In this document: positions 54,563-63,254 of the stretch, one piece after another
How the letters are laid out: each line of letters opens with the position of its first letter
Position numbering within the stretch: position 1 is the first letter of the stretch
Source: Chryseobacterium sediminis
GTDB lineage: Bacteria; Bacteroidota; Bacteroidia; Flavobacteriales; Weeksellaceae
Assembly (NCBI RefSeq): GCF_008386505.1
Contig: NZ_VUNZ01000003.1
Span: 310,001 to 374,000 of the forward strand
Direction of reading: 5' to 3'
DNA length: 64,000 bases
The notes under the pieces: model-generated
Databases searched by the model: none
Told to the model about the DNA's origin: nothing
Seen by the model: only the letters and a program-made list of their open reading frames with translations
Made by a program: the position numbers and the translations under genes

Positions 54563-55804
54563 ATGCAAGAACTGTCCATGTCTTCAAAACTGAAGTATAT
54601 TTTCTCTATTCCCGTTATTATTTCCGCCTTAGGCTATTTTGTAGATATTTATGACCTCCTTTTATTTGGGATCGTTAGAATACCAAGTTTAAAAGCACTG
54701 GGGCTTAATCCGGATGCTGATGGAACCTTTATTCTGAACTGTCAGATGGTGGGACTTCTTATCGGGGGTGTCTTCTGGGGTATTTTCGGAGATAAAAAAG
54801 GCAGGCTTTCTGTACTCTTCGGGTCTATTTTAGTATATTCCTTGGCTAATATTGCCTGCGGTTTTCTTCCTTATTTCCCAAAAGAACATTTATTGTACCA
54901 ATATGCCGGTTTAAGGTTTATTGCGGGTATTGGCCTTGCCGGAGAGCTTGGAGCAGGAATTACGCTGGTTTCTGAAAGCCTGCCGAAGAGTTTGAGGGCA
55001 ATCGGAACCTCAGTTGTAGCCGGTTTTGGATTAATGGGAGCTGTGGTAGCTCAGCTTACAGTGGAACTGGCCGGGGGATGGAATATCTCTTATATTATTG
55101 GTGGGATCATGGGAATTATGTTATTGGTACTGAGAATAAGTGTATCCGAATCCGGAATTTATAAGAATATTGAACATAAAAATGTTTCAAAAGGTAACTT
55201 TTTATCCTTTTTTACCAATAAAGACAGATTAACAAGGTATTTAAAATGTATTGCCGTAGGATTGCCTACATGGTATTGCATAGGAATTCTCGCTGTTTTA
55301 GCCAATCAGTTTGCTCCTGAATTAGGAATAAAGGAAATTAACCCAGGAAAAGCGATTATGTGGGCTTATGTGGGGATTTCTGTCGGTGATCTATTGAGCG
55401 GTTTTATTTCCCATGCTTTAAAATCCCGTAAAATGGCCATTTTTTATATGCTGATTTTTACCCTGATTGGGGTCGTCATCATGTTGTTTGGTAATACCAA
55501 TACAGAAACAAAATATTATCTGTTTTGTGTATGGCTTGGCTTCGGAACAGGGTATTGGGCTATGTTTGTGACGCTGGCAGCAGAACAGTTCGGGACCAAT
55601 ATCAGAAATACGGCAACAACAACGGTTCCTAATATGGTAAGAGGGTTGGTACCGGTTATGATTTTTGCTTTTGATTCCCTTAAAGAACATTTTCCTGTTG
55701 TGGAAAGTGCTGCTATAGTAGGAGTGGTAGTATTTGGACTTGCATTTTATTCTTCACTTACCATTTCTGAAACACATGATAAAGACTTAGAGTTTACAGA
55801 ATAA
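54563..55804 (+). CDS. MFS transporter (metabolite:H+ symporter-like)
   Basis: Twelve-helix carrier of 413 residues: ALGYFVDIYDLLLFGIVR in helix 1, GLLIGGVFWGIFGDKKGRLSVLFGS (loop 2-3 GxxxDRxGR-like motif), RFIAGIGLAGELGAGITLVSESLPKSLR and a second-half repeat with GDLLSGFISHALKSRK. The helix 1 pattern resembles sugar-acid or aromatic-acid symporters, but the substrate is unknown. Starts 11 bases after the rny terminator. Confidence 0.82.
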   Translation: MQELSMSSKLKYIFSIPVIISALGYFVDIYDLLLFGIVRIPSLKALGLNPDADGTFILNCQMVGLLIGGVFWGIFGDKKGRLSVLFGSILVYSLANIACGFLPYFPKEHLLYQYAGLRFIAGIGLAGELGAGITLVSESLPKSLRAIGTSVVAGFGLMGAVVAQLTVELAGGWNISYIIGGIMGIMLLVLRISVSESGIYKNIEHKNVSKGNFLSFFTNKDRLTRYLKCIAVGLPTWYCIGILAVLANQFAPELGIKEINPGKAIMWAYVGISVGDLLSGFISHALKSRKMAIFYMLIFTLIGVVIMLFGNTNTETKYYLFCVWLGFGTGYWAMFVTLAAEQFGTNIRNTATTTVPNMVRGLVPVMIFAFDSLKEHFPVVESAAIVGVVVFGLAFYSSLTISETHDKDLEFTE

Positions 55805-55900
55805 TTCAAACTGTTTAAATAATAATCCTGTACTATTCCTTATTTTGAATATAATAATCACTTAAAAATCAATAAATTATTAATTTTATACTGATTTTTG

Positions 55901-55930
55901 TTGCGTGTAATTAATATTTGTTTAACTTTG
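55901..55930 (+). promoter_or_regulatory. Consensus flavobacterial promoter of the double-glycine peptide gene
   Basis: TTG at 55901-55903, exactly 19 bases, then TAACTTTG at 55923-55930: one of the two best -33/-7 matches in the window. Leader of about 45 bases to the ATG at 55982. Confidence 0.65.
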
Positions 55931-55981
55931 GAAGGTAACTAAAAACTATATTGTTTAATCAAACTAAATCTCATGAACATT

Positions 55982-56161
55982 ATGAAAAACGCTAAAAAAT
56001 TAAGAAAGCAAGATCTAAAAAACATCGCAGGAGGAATAAGTGGTAACCCTGATTTATCTCTTTGTGGGTGCAGTTGCTCAGGATCAGTAACAGGACCATG
56101 GTATTGCGTACAGTATATCGGTTGTCCACAGGTTTATACTTGTGGTGATGCCGCAATCTAA
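55982..56161 (+). CDS. Double-glycine leader, cysteine-rich peptide (bacteriocin-like), 59 aa
   Basis: Small secreted-peptide precursor. An 18-residue leader MKNAKKLRKQDLKNIAGG has the basic start, L..x..L..I hydrophobic spacing and GG cleavage site used by C39-peptidase ABC transporters. The 41-residue core is Gly/Ser-rich with six Cys (LCGCSCSGS, WYCVQ, GCPQ, TCGD). The second ATG is taken as start; one 9 bases earlier is in frame. No transporter, modification enzyme or immunity gene is next to it. Possibly a bacteriocin, pheromone or other export peptide. Confidence 0.75.
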   Translation: MKNAKKLRKQDLKNIAGGISGNPDLSLCGCSCSGSVTGPWYCVQYIGCPQVYTCGDAAI

Positions 56162-56205
56162 AAGAAATTATTTCAATACGAAATAAACATTTCCACATTT
56201 AATAT

Positions 56206-56237
56206 GCAGAACCCTTTTGATATCAAAAGGGTTCTGC
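56206..56237. terminator. Bidirectional terminator, perfect palindrome
   Basis: Palindrome with 16-base arms (GCAGAACCCTTTTGAT and its complement), lying between convergent genes, T-rich on both sides. Confidence 0.7.
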
Positions 56238-56242
56238 TCATT

Positions 56243-57178
56243 TTAATGGATAATATAAAGAAGGCTGCCAATACTTATGGTTACCCACAAGAGAATAGCT
56301 GTAACTAAAGGTTTTAATCCAATCGACTTCAGGGTTTGAAGAGAAAGAGTAGAACCAATGAAAAACAAGGTCAGATTCAGTCCGGATTTTGCTAGAACAG
56401 TTATAGAGGTACTGAAGCGGTCAAGAAACGGGAAGTACGTGTTCAAAAGGATAGCTACAATAAAATAACCGATGAACCACGGAATTTTTATTTTTGAATC
56501 TTTACTTTTAAAAATGAACATAGTAATCAATGAAATCGGTATGATCCACAGGGCACGGGCTAATTTTACAGTCGTTGCTATTTTCAATGCCTCATCTCCA
56601 TATTTACTTGCTGCACCCACAACAGAACTTGTGTCATGAATTCCCACTGCACACCAAAGCCCAAACTGTTCCTGTGAAAGATTAAGCAGATGTCCTATGG
56701 CAGGATAAACAAACAATGCAATAGAATTTAATGTAAAAACAATAGCCAATGCAAGTGAAATTTGTTTCGTGCTTGGTTTAATAATAGGAGATACTGCGGC
56801 AATTGCACTCCCTCCACAAATGGCTGTTCCTGCAGAAATAAGATATGATAAAGGTCTTTCCAGTTTAAATATTTTTCCAAGAAAATATCCTAATGCCATT
56901 ACTGTAGCAATACTCACAACGGTTAACATCAGACCTGTTTTTCCGGCATGTAGAGCTTCGTCCAGTTTCATCCCGAATCCCAGACCTACAATTGAAATCT
57001 GCAGGAGTAAATGAATATAATGATGAAGATGCTTCTCAAAAGGATTTCCAATAAAAACAGCCAGGGCAAACCCCAAAATAAGGGCTATTGGTGAAGATAC
57101 AAGCGGGGTAAGACATAGAATTGCCAATACAATAAAAAATACTTTCCGTGTCATTTCATTTTGAATGAAATCTTTCAT
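56243..57178 (-). CDS. YeiH family putative sulfate exporter
   Basis: Polytopic membrane protein (311 residues from the ATG at 57178; a start 9 codons earlier is possible) of the UPF0324/YeiH family: LGFALAVFIGNPF, SIVGLGFGMKLDEALHAGK, ISAGTAICGGSAIAAVSPII and GIHDTSSVVGAASKYG, repeated helices throughout. YeiH in E. coli sits beside a LysR regulator (YeiE); here a LysR gene lies just upstream in the same direction, the same association. A role in sulfur or anion export is inferred from the family. Confidence 0.85.
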   Translation of the reverse strand: MKDFIQNEMTRKVFFIVLAILCLTPLVSSPIALILGFALAVFIGNPFEKHLHHYIHLLLQISIVGLGFGMKLDEALHAGKTGLMLTVVSIATVMALGYFLGKIFKLERPLSYLISAGTAICGGSAIAAVSPIIKPSTKQISLALAIVFTLNSIALFVYPAIGHLLNLSQEQFGLWCAVGIHDTSSVVGAASKYGDEALKIATTVKLARALWIIPISLITMFIFKSKDSKIKIPWFIGYFIVAILLNTYFPFLDRFSTSITVLAKSGLNLTLFFIGSTLSLQTLKSIGLKPLVTAILLWVTISIGSLLYIIH

Positions 57179-57355
57179 AATGCGAACTTTTAAAATCTGC
57201 ATCAAAATTCCGGAATTTAGTATTACAAAGTAAATCGTATTTTGTTATATTGGATAACTAAAAGTTATAATTAAATGTAAAATGTATTTCGGATAATCAA
57301 CCGCAGCAGTCAATCATTAATACTTTTTACATTAATACTTTGTACATCAAATATC

Positions 57356-58231
57356 CTATTCTGCAAATCTCAGAAAAAGCTTAATGAGTTCAGATTGCTC
57401 TCCTTTAGGCAAAATAAAATGGAAATCTCTTTCAATGCTGAAGTTTTTAATATCAATAACAGTCAGAACGTTATTTTTCAGTTCATTCAGGATGGTACTG
57501 ATCGATAGAAATGCCATACAATCCGAGTGAAGAAGATAGTTTTTGATACTTTCACTACTTCCCAGCTGCATCACGGTATTCAATTCATGGATATTGATTT
57601 CTCTTTCTTTAAGTCTGTTTTGTATAAACTCAAGAGTTCCGGAACCCTGCTCTCTGAAGATGAGATCCAGATGATAGAGGTCTTTTAGATTTAACGTTTT
57701 ATGAGCCAGCGGGTGATCTGATTTTGCTGCTAAAACAATTTCATCAGGTTTAAAAGTCTTATATTCAAAATAAGAAGACTGGGATTCTCCTTCAATAATT
57801 CCCAAATCAATCTTTTCTTCCTTTAACAGAACAGAAATAGTCTCTGTATTTCCCGTGAGAAGCTCAATCTTAATATCTTTATAATAGGTATTGAATTTCG
57901 CTAAAATTTCAGGTAAAATATACTGCGCAACGGTTGTACTGGCTCCGATAATCAGTTTTCCTTTATGCTGCTGATTGATCTGGCTGATCTCAAATTCCAT
58001 GTCGCGGTAGATATTTCTAATCTTTTCTGCATGTTCATACAGAATCTTTCCACTTTGAGTAAGTTGGATAGAAGTTCCTTTACGATCAAACAGCTTGGCG
58101 CCTATCTGAGTTTCAATTTCTTTAATGTGTTTAGTAACAGCGGGTTGTGAAATGTGAAGTTCTTCCGAAGCTTTAGTAAAACTTAATCGGGAAGCCACCG
58201 TATGGAAAACTTTTAATCTGTAATCGAACAT
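57356..58231 (-). CDS. LysR-type transcriptional regulator (YeiE-like)
   Basis: 291 residues: N-terminal winged helix-turn-helix (FHTVASRLSFTKASEELHISQPAVTKHIKEIE, residues about 9-41) and a C-terminal periplasmic-binding-like effector domain (KLIIGASTTVAQYILPEILAKF). CysB/YeiE group by similarity of the HTH. Together with YeiH, likely regulates that exporter in response to a sulfur signal. It lies 177 bases upstream of yeiH; an internal promoter is probable. Confidence 0.88.
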   Translation of the reverse strand: MFDYRLKVFHTVASRLSFTKASEELHISQPAVTKHIKEIETQIGAKLFDRKGTSIQLTQSGKILYEHAEKIRNIYRDMEFEISQINQQHKGKLIIGASTTVAQYILPEILAKFNTYYKDIKIELLTGNTETISVLLKEEKIDLGIIEGESQSSYFEYKTFKPDEIVLAAKSDHPLAHKTLNLKDLYHLDLIFREQGSGTLEFIQNRLKEREINIHELNTVMQLGSSESIKNYLLHSDCMAFLSISTILNELKNNVLTVIDIKNFSIERDFHFILPKGEQSELIKLFLRFAE

Positions 58232-58257
58232 GGGGTAAAATTACGAATTATAGTTGG

Positions 58258-58402
58258 AAACGGCGAAGGAGGAGTTGGTGAGTTTGTATTTCGGGATGCG
58301 GGTTTCGGGATTCGAGAGGTTAAAGTAGTAGGTTAGGCAGCCAGTAACTATCAACAAAAACAACTAGAAACAAGCAACTAGAAACAAAAAGCAACTCAAA
58401 AC
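58258..58402. repeat. Intergenic repeat-word cluster D
   Basis: No gene. In reverse orientation to cluster C: TTTCGGGATGCGGGTTTCGG then GATTCGAGAGGTT, TAGGCAGCCAGTAACTATC, and AACAACTAGAAACAAGCAACT. Confidence 0.6.
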
Positions 58403-58405
58403 AAC

Positions 58406-59713
58406 TTATAAAAAATCCGAAACAGACTTATCCTGCTGATTTTCAAATCTTTTGTTTTTCGCTTCTCCGATTTTCTGTTGGGTATAAATACTGTTGTGCC
58501 CTGAAAGAAGATAAGATACAACGCAGGCAATTGCCACGTAGACACCACTTTCTGCCCCAAATAATTCAATTCCCATCAGCATACAGGCTAAAGGAGTATT
58601 GGTTGCTCCGGCAAATACTGCCACAAATCCCATGCCTGCCAATAATCCGAACGGCAAAGGAATAAATAGTGACAAAGCACTGCCTAAAGTAGCTCCGATG
58701 AAGAACAAAGGAGTAACTTCACCACCTTTAAATCCTGCTGAAAGTGTTACAATGGTAAAAATCATTTTTAATGCAAAATCATACAAAGGAAGCTGTTTCT
58801 CAAAAGATTCTACAATTACAGGAACTCCTAATCCGATATATCGGGTAGTACCCATCGCAAAAACAGCCAGGGCGATAATAATTCCGCCTGCTACAGGACG
58901 AAGGGGAGGATATTTAATTTTTGATTTGAAAACAGATCCTGCCCAATGAATAATCTTACTGAAAGCGGCAGCACAGATTCCGAAGGCTATTCCTGCCAGA
59001 ATACTGTAGAGAATTGGTAAAAGCTCAAGTTTCGGGATGAAATCAATATGATAATGAGTATGTTTTACATTCCAGAGATTGGTAGCCCAATCTGCCAAAA
59101 TTGCAGAAGCGAATGCTGGAAAAATGGCATTATAACGAATTCTTCCGATCAGAAAAACCTCAAGACCAAACACTGCACCCGCCAGTGGAGTCCCGAAAAC
59201 AGAACCAAATCCGGCAGCAATGGCAGAAATAATCAATATTTTTCTTTCATTTCTGTCAAGTTTAAAGGGTTTGGTAAGTTGATCAGCAATAGCGCCTGCC
59301 ATTTGAAGAGCTGTTCCTTCACGGCCTGCAGACCCTCCGAAGAAATGGGTTGCCATCGTTCCGAGATACACAAAAGGTGCCATTTTAAAGGGAATAATTC
59401 CTTTAGGTTCATGAATGGTATCAATCAGCAGGTTATTTCCGGCCTCAACATCTTTTCCAAAGTAATAATAGAGAAGTCCTATCAGAAATCCAGCTACAGG
59501 AAGCAAAGCAATCAGCCAAAGATGACTTTCTCTGAAATTCGTTGCCCATTCTAAAGATTGCAGAAATCCAGCAGAAGCTGTTCCTACTAAAGCTCCAATA
59601 ATTATACTAATGCAAAGCCACTTTAAAATATAAGGCAGAGCCGGAAATTTTCTGAAGAAAAAATGAGTATGAAAAACAGCTTTTTTACCTAATGTTCTTT
59701 GGTTTTTTGACAT
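58406..59713 (-). CDS. CLC-F type fluoride/proton antiporter
   Basis: CLC-fold membrane transporter of 435 residues. The external gating Glu is present (GREGT, Glu132), while the canonical chloride-selectivity motif GSGIP is replaced by GNNLLID (92-98), as in the fluoride-exporting CLC-F branch. Further motifs GSVFGTPLAGAVFGLEVF, GFKGGEVTPLFFIGATLG and FAGATNTPLACMLMGIELFG. The decisive evidence is a fluoride riboswitch just upstream, so the function is fluoride export with proton exchange. Confidence 0.88.
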   Translation of the reverse strand: MSKNQRTLGKKAVFHTHFFFRKFPALPYILKWLCISIIIGALVGTASAGFLQSLEWATNFRESHLWLIALLPVAGFLIGLLYYYFGKDVEAGNNLLIDTIHEPKGIIPFKMAPFVYLGTMATHFFGGSAGREGTALQMAGAIADQLTKPFKLDRNERKILIISAIAAGFGSVFGTPLAGAVFGLEVFLIGRIRYNAIFPAFASAILADWATNLWNVKHTHYHIDFIPKLELLPILYSILAGIAFGICAAAFSKIIHWAGSVFKSKIKYPPLRPVAGGIIIALAVFAMGTTRYIGLGVPVIVESFEKQLPLYDFALKMIFTIVTLSAGFKGGEVTPLFFIGATLGSALSLFIPLPFGLLAGMGFVAVFAGATNTPLACMLMGIELFGAESGVYVAIACVVSYLLSGHNSIYTQQKIGEAKNKRFENQQDKSVSDFL

Positions 59714-59719
59714 AATAAT

Positions 59720-59727
59720 CCTGATTA
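59720..59727 (-). promoter_or_regulatory. TAATCAGG: distal arm of the riboswitch expression-platform helix
   Basis: Minus-strand TAATCAGG, 7-14 bases before the antiporter ATG, includes an AGGATT ribosome-binding-like string. It is complementary to CCTGATTA at 59755-59748, whose CC belongs to helix P1 of the fluoride aptamer. Confidence 0.5.
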
Positions 59728-59747
59728 GTTATTTGTTAATAATCTTT

Positions 59748-59808
59748 TAATCAGGCGTCATCAGCTTTTGTAAAGCGGTTGGGTAAGGAAGAACACCATT
59801 TCCTTTGA
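59748..59808 (-). ncRNA. Fluoride riboswitch (crcB motif)
   Basis: The minus strand reads as the crcB aptamer: GGAAATGG..., TCC, AACCGC..., GCTGATGACGCCTGAT, in register with the consensus GGnGATGG-n-TCC-n-AACCGC-n-GCTGATGnnGCC. Helices: P1 GGTGT (59797-59793)/ACGCC (59758-59754), hairpin GCTTT (59776-59772)/AAAGC (59768-59764), and pseudoknot AAGGA (59805-59801)/TCCTT (59789-59785). It precedes the CLC-F gene, a known pairing. Control is probably translational, as no terminator lies between aptamer and ATG. Confidence 0.9.
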
Positions 59809-59813
59809 TAGTG

Positions 59814-59821
59814 CAAATATA
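59814..59821 (-). promoter_or_regulatory. -7 promoter element of the CLC-F gene
   Basis: Minus-strand TATATTTG (exact consensus), with TTTG at 59841-59838 (16-base spacer), so transcription starts near the 5' base of the fluoride aptamer. Confidence 0.55.
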
Positions 59822-59922
59822 AAAAGAATTTGTTTTTCAAAAAAATAAATACAAATCTTATATTGAATTTTAGATTGTTTTGTGCTATTTGTGAAAATAT
59901 TTGTGGCTTTTGTGTTCAAATT

Positions 59923-60759
59923 TCATTCTTTATAATGAACAGCTTTATTAATCTCAAGCGGATTGTTGTATTTTCTTATGACTTCCTGCATGCTTTTAGT
60001 TTGAGTATTCAGCTCATCCACATTCCGGATTTCTTTTCCATTGATATTAATTTTAAGATCGTTATTAGATTTACTGAAATTGTTTCGTTCAAAAGCAAAA
60101 GGATCGTAGTAAAATTCCATGATCAGTTTATACTTCTGCTTTTCATTAATGGGAACAGCTTTATTCCCAAAATTAGATTCAAGAAAGTCATTTGTTGGAT
60201 AGATTTGTGTGAGTTCCTGACTTTTGATAAGGTGATAAATGAAATTATTCTTTGTATCAGACAGCTCAAAGATTAAACCAGGTAATCCGCGGAGTTTAAA
60301 CGGACCTTCATTAAAGGGAATATCTTTACAGAACCAGGCAGCCCAATCTCTTCCTCCGAATCGGGTAGTGGCTTTTTGTAATGTATAATTTTCTACTTTT
60401 TTGGTTTCATTAGAAATAATCCAGTTTATTTTATCAGTGGTTTTAAAGGAATAATATCCATTTTTAATATTGATGAAATTTTCATTATCAAAAGAGTTGA
60501 CTTTTCTTTTTACTACTTGCCCGGACATATCGGTATGACTGGTATTCATTCCGAATTTTTTGTTTAAAGAATCTGTTGTTATTAGATTTCTACCATAGAA
60601 TTTTACCTCTTTTGGGGTAATGTCCAATATCATATTCAATTTTTCATAAGTGGTCTCTGTAGAATCCATCTTATATTGCAGTTCATAAATAAACCGATGG
60701 GTCTGAGCCTGACACAAAGCCATAACAAGCAAAGCTATTAAGGTGAAAATACTTCTCAT
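59923..60759 (-). CDS. GLPGLI family protein
   Basis: Exported protein of 278 residues with a signal peptide (ending ALCQAQ, about residue 19). Contains the family-defining motif RGLPGLIFEL near residue 157, WAAWFCKDIPFNEGP just before it, and a C-terminal stretch of charged residues. The GLPGLI family is common in Bacteroidota; it has no established function and often appears in lists of secreted proteins. Alone in its unit. Confidence 0.88.
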   Translation of the reverse strand: MRSIFTLIALLVMALCQAQTHRFIYELQYKMDSTETTYEKLNMILDITPKEVKFYGRNLITTDSLNKKFGMNTSHTDMSGQVVKRKVNSFDNENFINIKNGYYSFKTTDKINWIISNETKKVENYTLQKATTRFGGRDWAAWFCKDIPFNEGPFKLRGLPGLIFELSDTKNNFIYHLIKSQELTQIYPTNDFLESNFGNKAVPINEKQKYKLIMEFYYDPFAFERNNFSKSNNDLKININGKEIRNVDELNTQTKSMQEVIRKYNNPLEINKAVHYKE

Positions 60760-60774
60760 AAGGTGATTGGTCGT

Positions 60775-60834
60775 TTTTTGTTACTGGTTGCTCAAAACTT
60801 TAAACCTCGTAATCCAGCATCTCGAAACCCGCAC
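60775..60834. repeat. Short repeat-word stretch upstream of the GLPGLI gene
   Basis: TTTGTTACTGGTTGCTCAA, CTCGTAATCCAGCATCTCGA, AACCCGCA: the same word family as clusters C and D, between the GLPGLI and thioesterase genes. Confidence 0.45.
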
Positions 60835-61302
60835 TTACAAAAACGGTTTCATCTCATCCTCAATCTGTGTTCTTAATTCCATCAGGCGTTTTGCATATAT
60901 TTCCTGCTGTTTTTCTTCCTCAGTTTCCGGTGTCCACTTGGGTACGGGCAGCTTTTTACCGTTTTCATCTACGGCAACAAAAACAATAATACAATGGGTC
61001 TTTTTCTCAAAATTCGGTTGTTTCAGGTTTCTTGAAAAGACATTGATGGCGATATGCATACTCGAAGTTCCGGTGTAGATCACCTGAGCGTCTACTTTTA
61101 CCACTTCACCAATTTTGATAGGATCATAAAAACGGATTCCCCCTACATATACTGTCACGGAATAATTACCACTCCAGGTTGTTGCACATGCATAACCGGC
61201 CTGGTCAATCCATTTCATAACACTTCCTCCATGTACATTTCCTCCGTAATTAACATCTGAAGGCTCCGAAATAAACTGAAAAGTAATAGGCTTGTTCTGC
61301 AT
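60835..61302 (-). CDS. Hotdog-fold acyl-CoA thioesterase
   Basis: 155 residues of the YciA/BACH type: N-terminal FQFISEPSDVNYGGNVHGGSVMKWIDQAGYACA (catalytic Asn/His and Asp of the hotdog dimer), VGGIRFYDPIKIGEVVKVDAQVIYTG and C-terminal WTPETEEEKQQ. Hydrolyses acyl-CoA; chain preference unknown. Single-gene unit beginning at ATG 61302. Confidence 0.88.
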   Translation of the reverse strand: MQNKPITFQFISEPSDVNYGGNVHGGSVMKWIDQAGYACATTWSGNYSVTVYVGGIRFYDPIKIGEVVKVDAQVIYTGTSSMHIAINVFSRNLKQPNFEKKTHCIIVFVAVDENGKKLPVPKWTPETEEEKQQEIYAKRLMELRTQIEDEMKPFL

Positions 61303-61358
61303 CTTTATAAAATTTGAATAAAGTTATTTAATAATTTCCAAAGTTTTAGATTAAATCC

Positions 61359-61366
61359 TACTTTTG
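61359..61366 (+). promoter_or_regulatory. -7 promoter element of the ArsC-like gene
   Basis: TACTTTTG, 57 bases before the ATG at 61424. Confidence 0.45.
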
Positions 61367-61423
61367 AAAGACGAAACTTTCAATGAAAGAGAATTTTAAC
61401 AAATAACAGATTTAGAAACCGTA

Positions 61424-61780
61424 ATGAAGAAAGTATTTTATCTCAACACATGTGATACCTGCAGAAAAATTTTAGCCCAATTTGACCTTACAGACTGGGA
61501 TCTTCGCGAAATCAAAAAAGAGCCAATCACTAAAGAAGAGCTGGCTGAAATGCATAAAAAAACAAAATCATACGAAGCGTTATTCAGTAAAAAATCTACT
61601 CAGATCAAATTAAGAGGTCTGGATGTAAAATCACTGACTGAAAAAGATTTTAAAGAATTACTGCTGGATCATTATACCTTTTTGAAAAGACCTGTTTTTA
61701 TTACAGACAAAGAAATCTTTGTAGGAAATGATAAAAAAAACGTTGAAGAATTACAGAAGTTCTTTGGCGTAACTGAATAA
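61424..61780 (+). CDS. ArsC/Spx family protein (arsenate-reductase-like)
   Basis: Thioredoxin-fold protein of 118 residues with CDTC (Cys10, Cys13) at the N-terminus, PITKEELAEMHKKTKS, and C-terminal RPVFITDKEIFVGNDKKNVEEL (the conserved cis-Pro RP of ArsC/YffB proteins). Could be an arsenate reductase, YffB-like or Spx-like regulator; there is no ars operon here. The CxxC favours a redox role. Confidence 0.82.
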   Translation: MKKVFYLNTCDTCRKILAQFDLTDWDLREIKKEPITKEELAEMHKKTKSYEALFSKKSTQIKLRGLDVKSLTEKDFKELLLDHYTFLKRPVFITDKEIFVGNDKKNVEELQKFFGVTE

Positions 61781-61804
61781 ATAAAACTTTAAATAGTTGA
61801 TCTG

Positions 61805-61847
61805 TCCGGTTTAATAATGAATTAGTTATTGAGCCGGATATTTTTTT
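61805..61847 (+). terminator. Terminator after the ArsC-like gene
   Basis: Stem TCCGGTTTAAT/ATTGAGCCGGA with two G-U pairs, then T7. Confidence 0.75.
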
Positions 61848-61921
61848 AAGTTGTAAGTGTTTGATTTGTAGCGTTGTTTTTGCTATTTATGTTTATATTT
61901 ATAATCACCAAAATTTACAAT

Positions 61922-62110
61922 ATGAAAACAAACTTTTCAAAAACAAAGAAACTGAACAGATCAGCTTTAAAGGAAATTAATGGTGGAGGTAAAACCCTTC
62001 CGGTTAACTGTAATACATTATGTGGGCCTGCAGGAGGAGTGATTTCCAATACTCCCGGAGTAGGTGATGTCTGCTCTCCTGATAGAAAAATCTGCTGTAT
62101 CTGTCTTTAA
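61922..62110 (+). CDS. Double-glycine leader, cysteine-rich peptide (bacteriocin-like), 62 aa
   Basis: Second small peptide precursor of this type. The start at 61922 gives a 22-residue leader MKTNFSKTKKLNRSALKEIN plus GG, in the same style as the peptide at 55982. The 40-residue core (VNCNTLCGPAGG, VGDVCSPDRKICCICL) again has six Cys. An upstream in-frame Met is followed by a hydrophobic, AT-rich stretch and was rejected. A weak promoter (TTG 61874-61876, 17 bases, TATATTTA 61894-61901) precedes it. No export genes nearby. Confidence 0.75.
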   Translation: MKTNFSKTKKLNRSALKEINGGGKTLPVNCNTLCGPAGGVISNTPGVGDVCSPDRKICCICL

Positions 62111-62116
62111 ACAAAA

Positions 62117-62145
62117 AAGAGGCTGTGAGCAAATCACAGCCTCTT
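62117..62145. terminator. Bidirectional terminator between the peptide gene and gcvT
   Basis: 12-bp stem AAGAGGCTGTGA/TCACAGCCTCTT with T-runs on both strands. Confidence 0.85.
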
Positions 62146-62168
62146 CTCTTTTTAATATTTTTGTCCAA

Positions 62169-63245
62169 TTATACAAAAGGAGCTTTTACCACTTTTGCAG
62201 GAATGTTCTTATTTCTTACCTGAATAAAGATCTCAGAACCTAATTTGAAATGAGGCTTGTCTACATACGCAAGACCTAAACCAATTTTCTTCATTGGAGA
62301 CTGCGTTCCTGAAGTTACTTTTCCGATTACATTTCCTTCAGCATCTACTACAGGATAATCATGTCTTGGAACTCCTTTGTCTGTAAGCTCAAAACCAACT
62401 AATTTTCTTGTAATTCCTTCTTCTTTCTGTTTTGCGAAAGTATCTTTAGAAACAAAATCTTTATCAAACTTAGTGATCCATCCTAAACCAGCTTCAATTG
62501 GAGAAGTAGTATCATCAATGTCATTTCCGTATAGGCAGAATCCTTTTTCTAGTCTTAAAGTATCTCTGGAAGCTAATCCACAAGGAATAATTCCTTCTTC
62601 TTTACCGGCTTCCATTACTGCATCCCAAAGTTTTTCTGCACTTTCGTTATTGAAATAAATCTCAAAACCTCCACTTCCTGTGTATCCTGTGTTTGAAATA
62701 ATCACATTATTTTCTCCAGCAACACTTCCTACAGTGAAGTGGTAATAAGGGATTTCTGAAAGATTTACCTCTGTAAGCTTTTGAAGGATTTCAGTCGCTT
62801 TAGGCCCCTGAACTGCCAATAATGACATCTCATCAGATGCATTGGTCATTTTAGCCCCGAAAGTATTGTATTTTGAAATATGATTCCAGTCTTTGTCAAT
62901 ATTAGATGCATTTACAACCACGAAATATTTGTCATCTTCCATTTTGTAAACGATAAGGTCATCTACAATCCCGCCGTTTTCGTTTGGAAGGCAAGAATAC
63001 TGAGCTTTTCCATTTTCCAGAGCATCTACATTATTAGTCGTTACAAACTGTAAAAGGTCTTTTGAACCCGGCCCTTCGATGAAAAACTGTCCCATGTGGG
63101 AAACATCAAATAATCCCGCTTTTTCTCTTACTGCAAAATGTTCTTCTGTAACCCCTGAATATTGAACAGGCATTTCAAAACCTGCGAAAGGTACGATCTT
63201 AGCTCCCAAAGAAACATGTTTGTCGTACAAGGCTGTTTTCTTCAT
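62169..63245 (-). CDS. gcvT: Glycine cleavage system aminomethyltransferase (T-protein)
   Basis: Transfers the aminomethyl unit from lipoylated GcvH to tetrahydrofolate. Folate-binding motifs: [29 protein letters not shown] near residue 25, and [25 protein letters not shown] near 195; [19 protein letters not shown] with conserved Arg near 230. C-terminal beta-barrel and KVVKAPFV end. 358 residues, normal. Upstream of it in the same direction lies the 157-residue gene and idi. Confidence 0.95.
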   Translation of the reverse strand: MKKTALYDKHVSLGAKIVPFAGFEMPVQYSGVTEEHFAVREKAGLFDVSHMGQFFIEGPGSKDLLQFVTTNNVDALENGKAQYSCLPNENGGIVDDLIVYKMEDDKYFVVVNASNIDKDWNHISKYNTFGAKMTNASDEMSLLAVQGPKATEILQKLTEVNLSEIPYYHFTVGSVAGENNVIISNTGYTGSGGFEIYFNNESAEKLWDAVMEAGKEEGIIPCGLASRDTLRLEKGFCLYGNDIDDTTSPIEAGLGWITKFDKDFVSKDTFAKQKEEGITRKLVGFELTDKGVPRHDYPVVDAEGNVIGKVTSGTQSPMKKIGLGLAYVDKPHFKLGSEIFIQVRNKNIPAKVVKAPFV

Positions 63246-63254
63246 ATTTAATTT

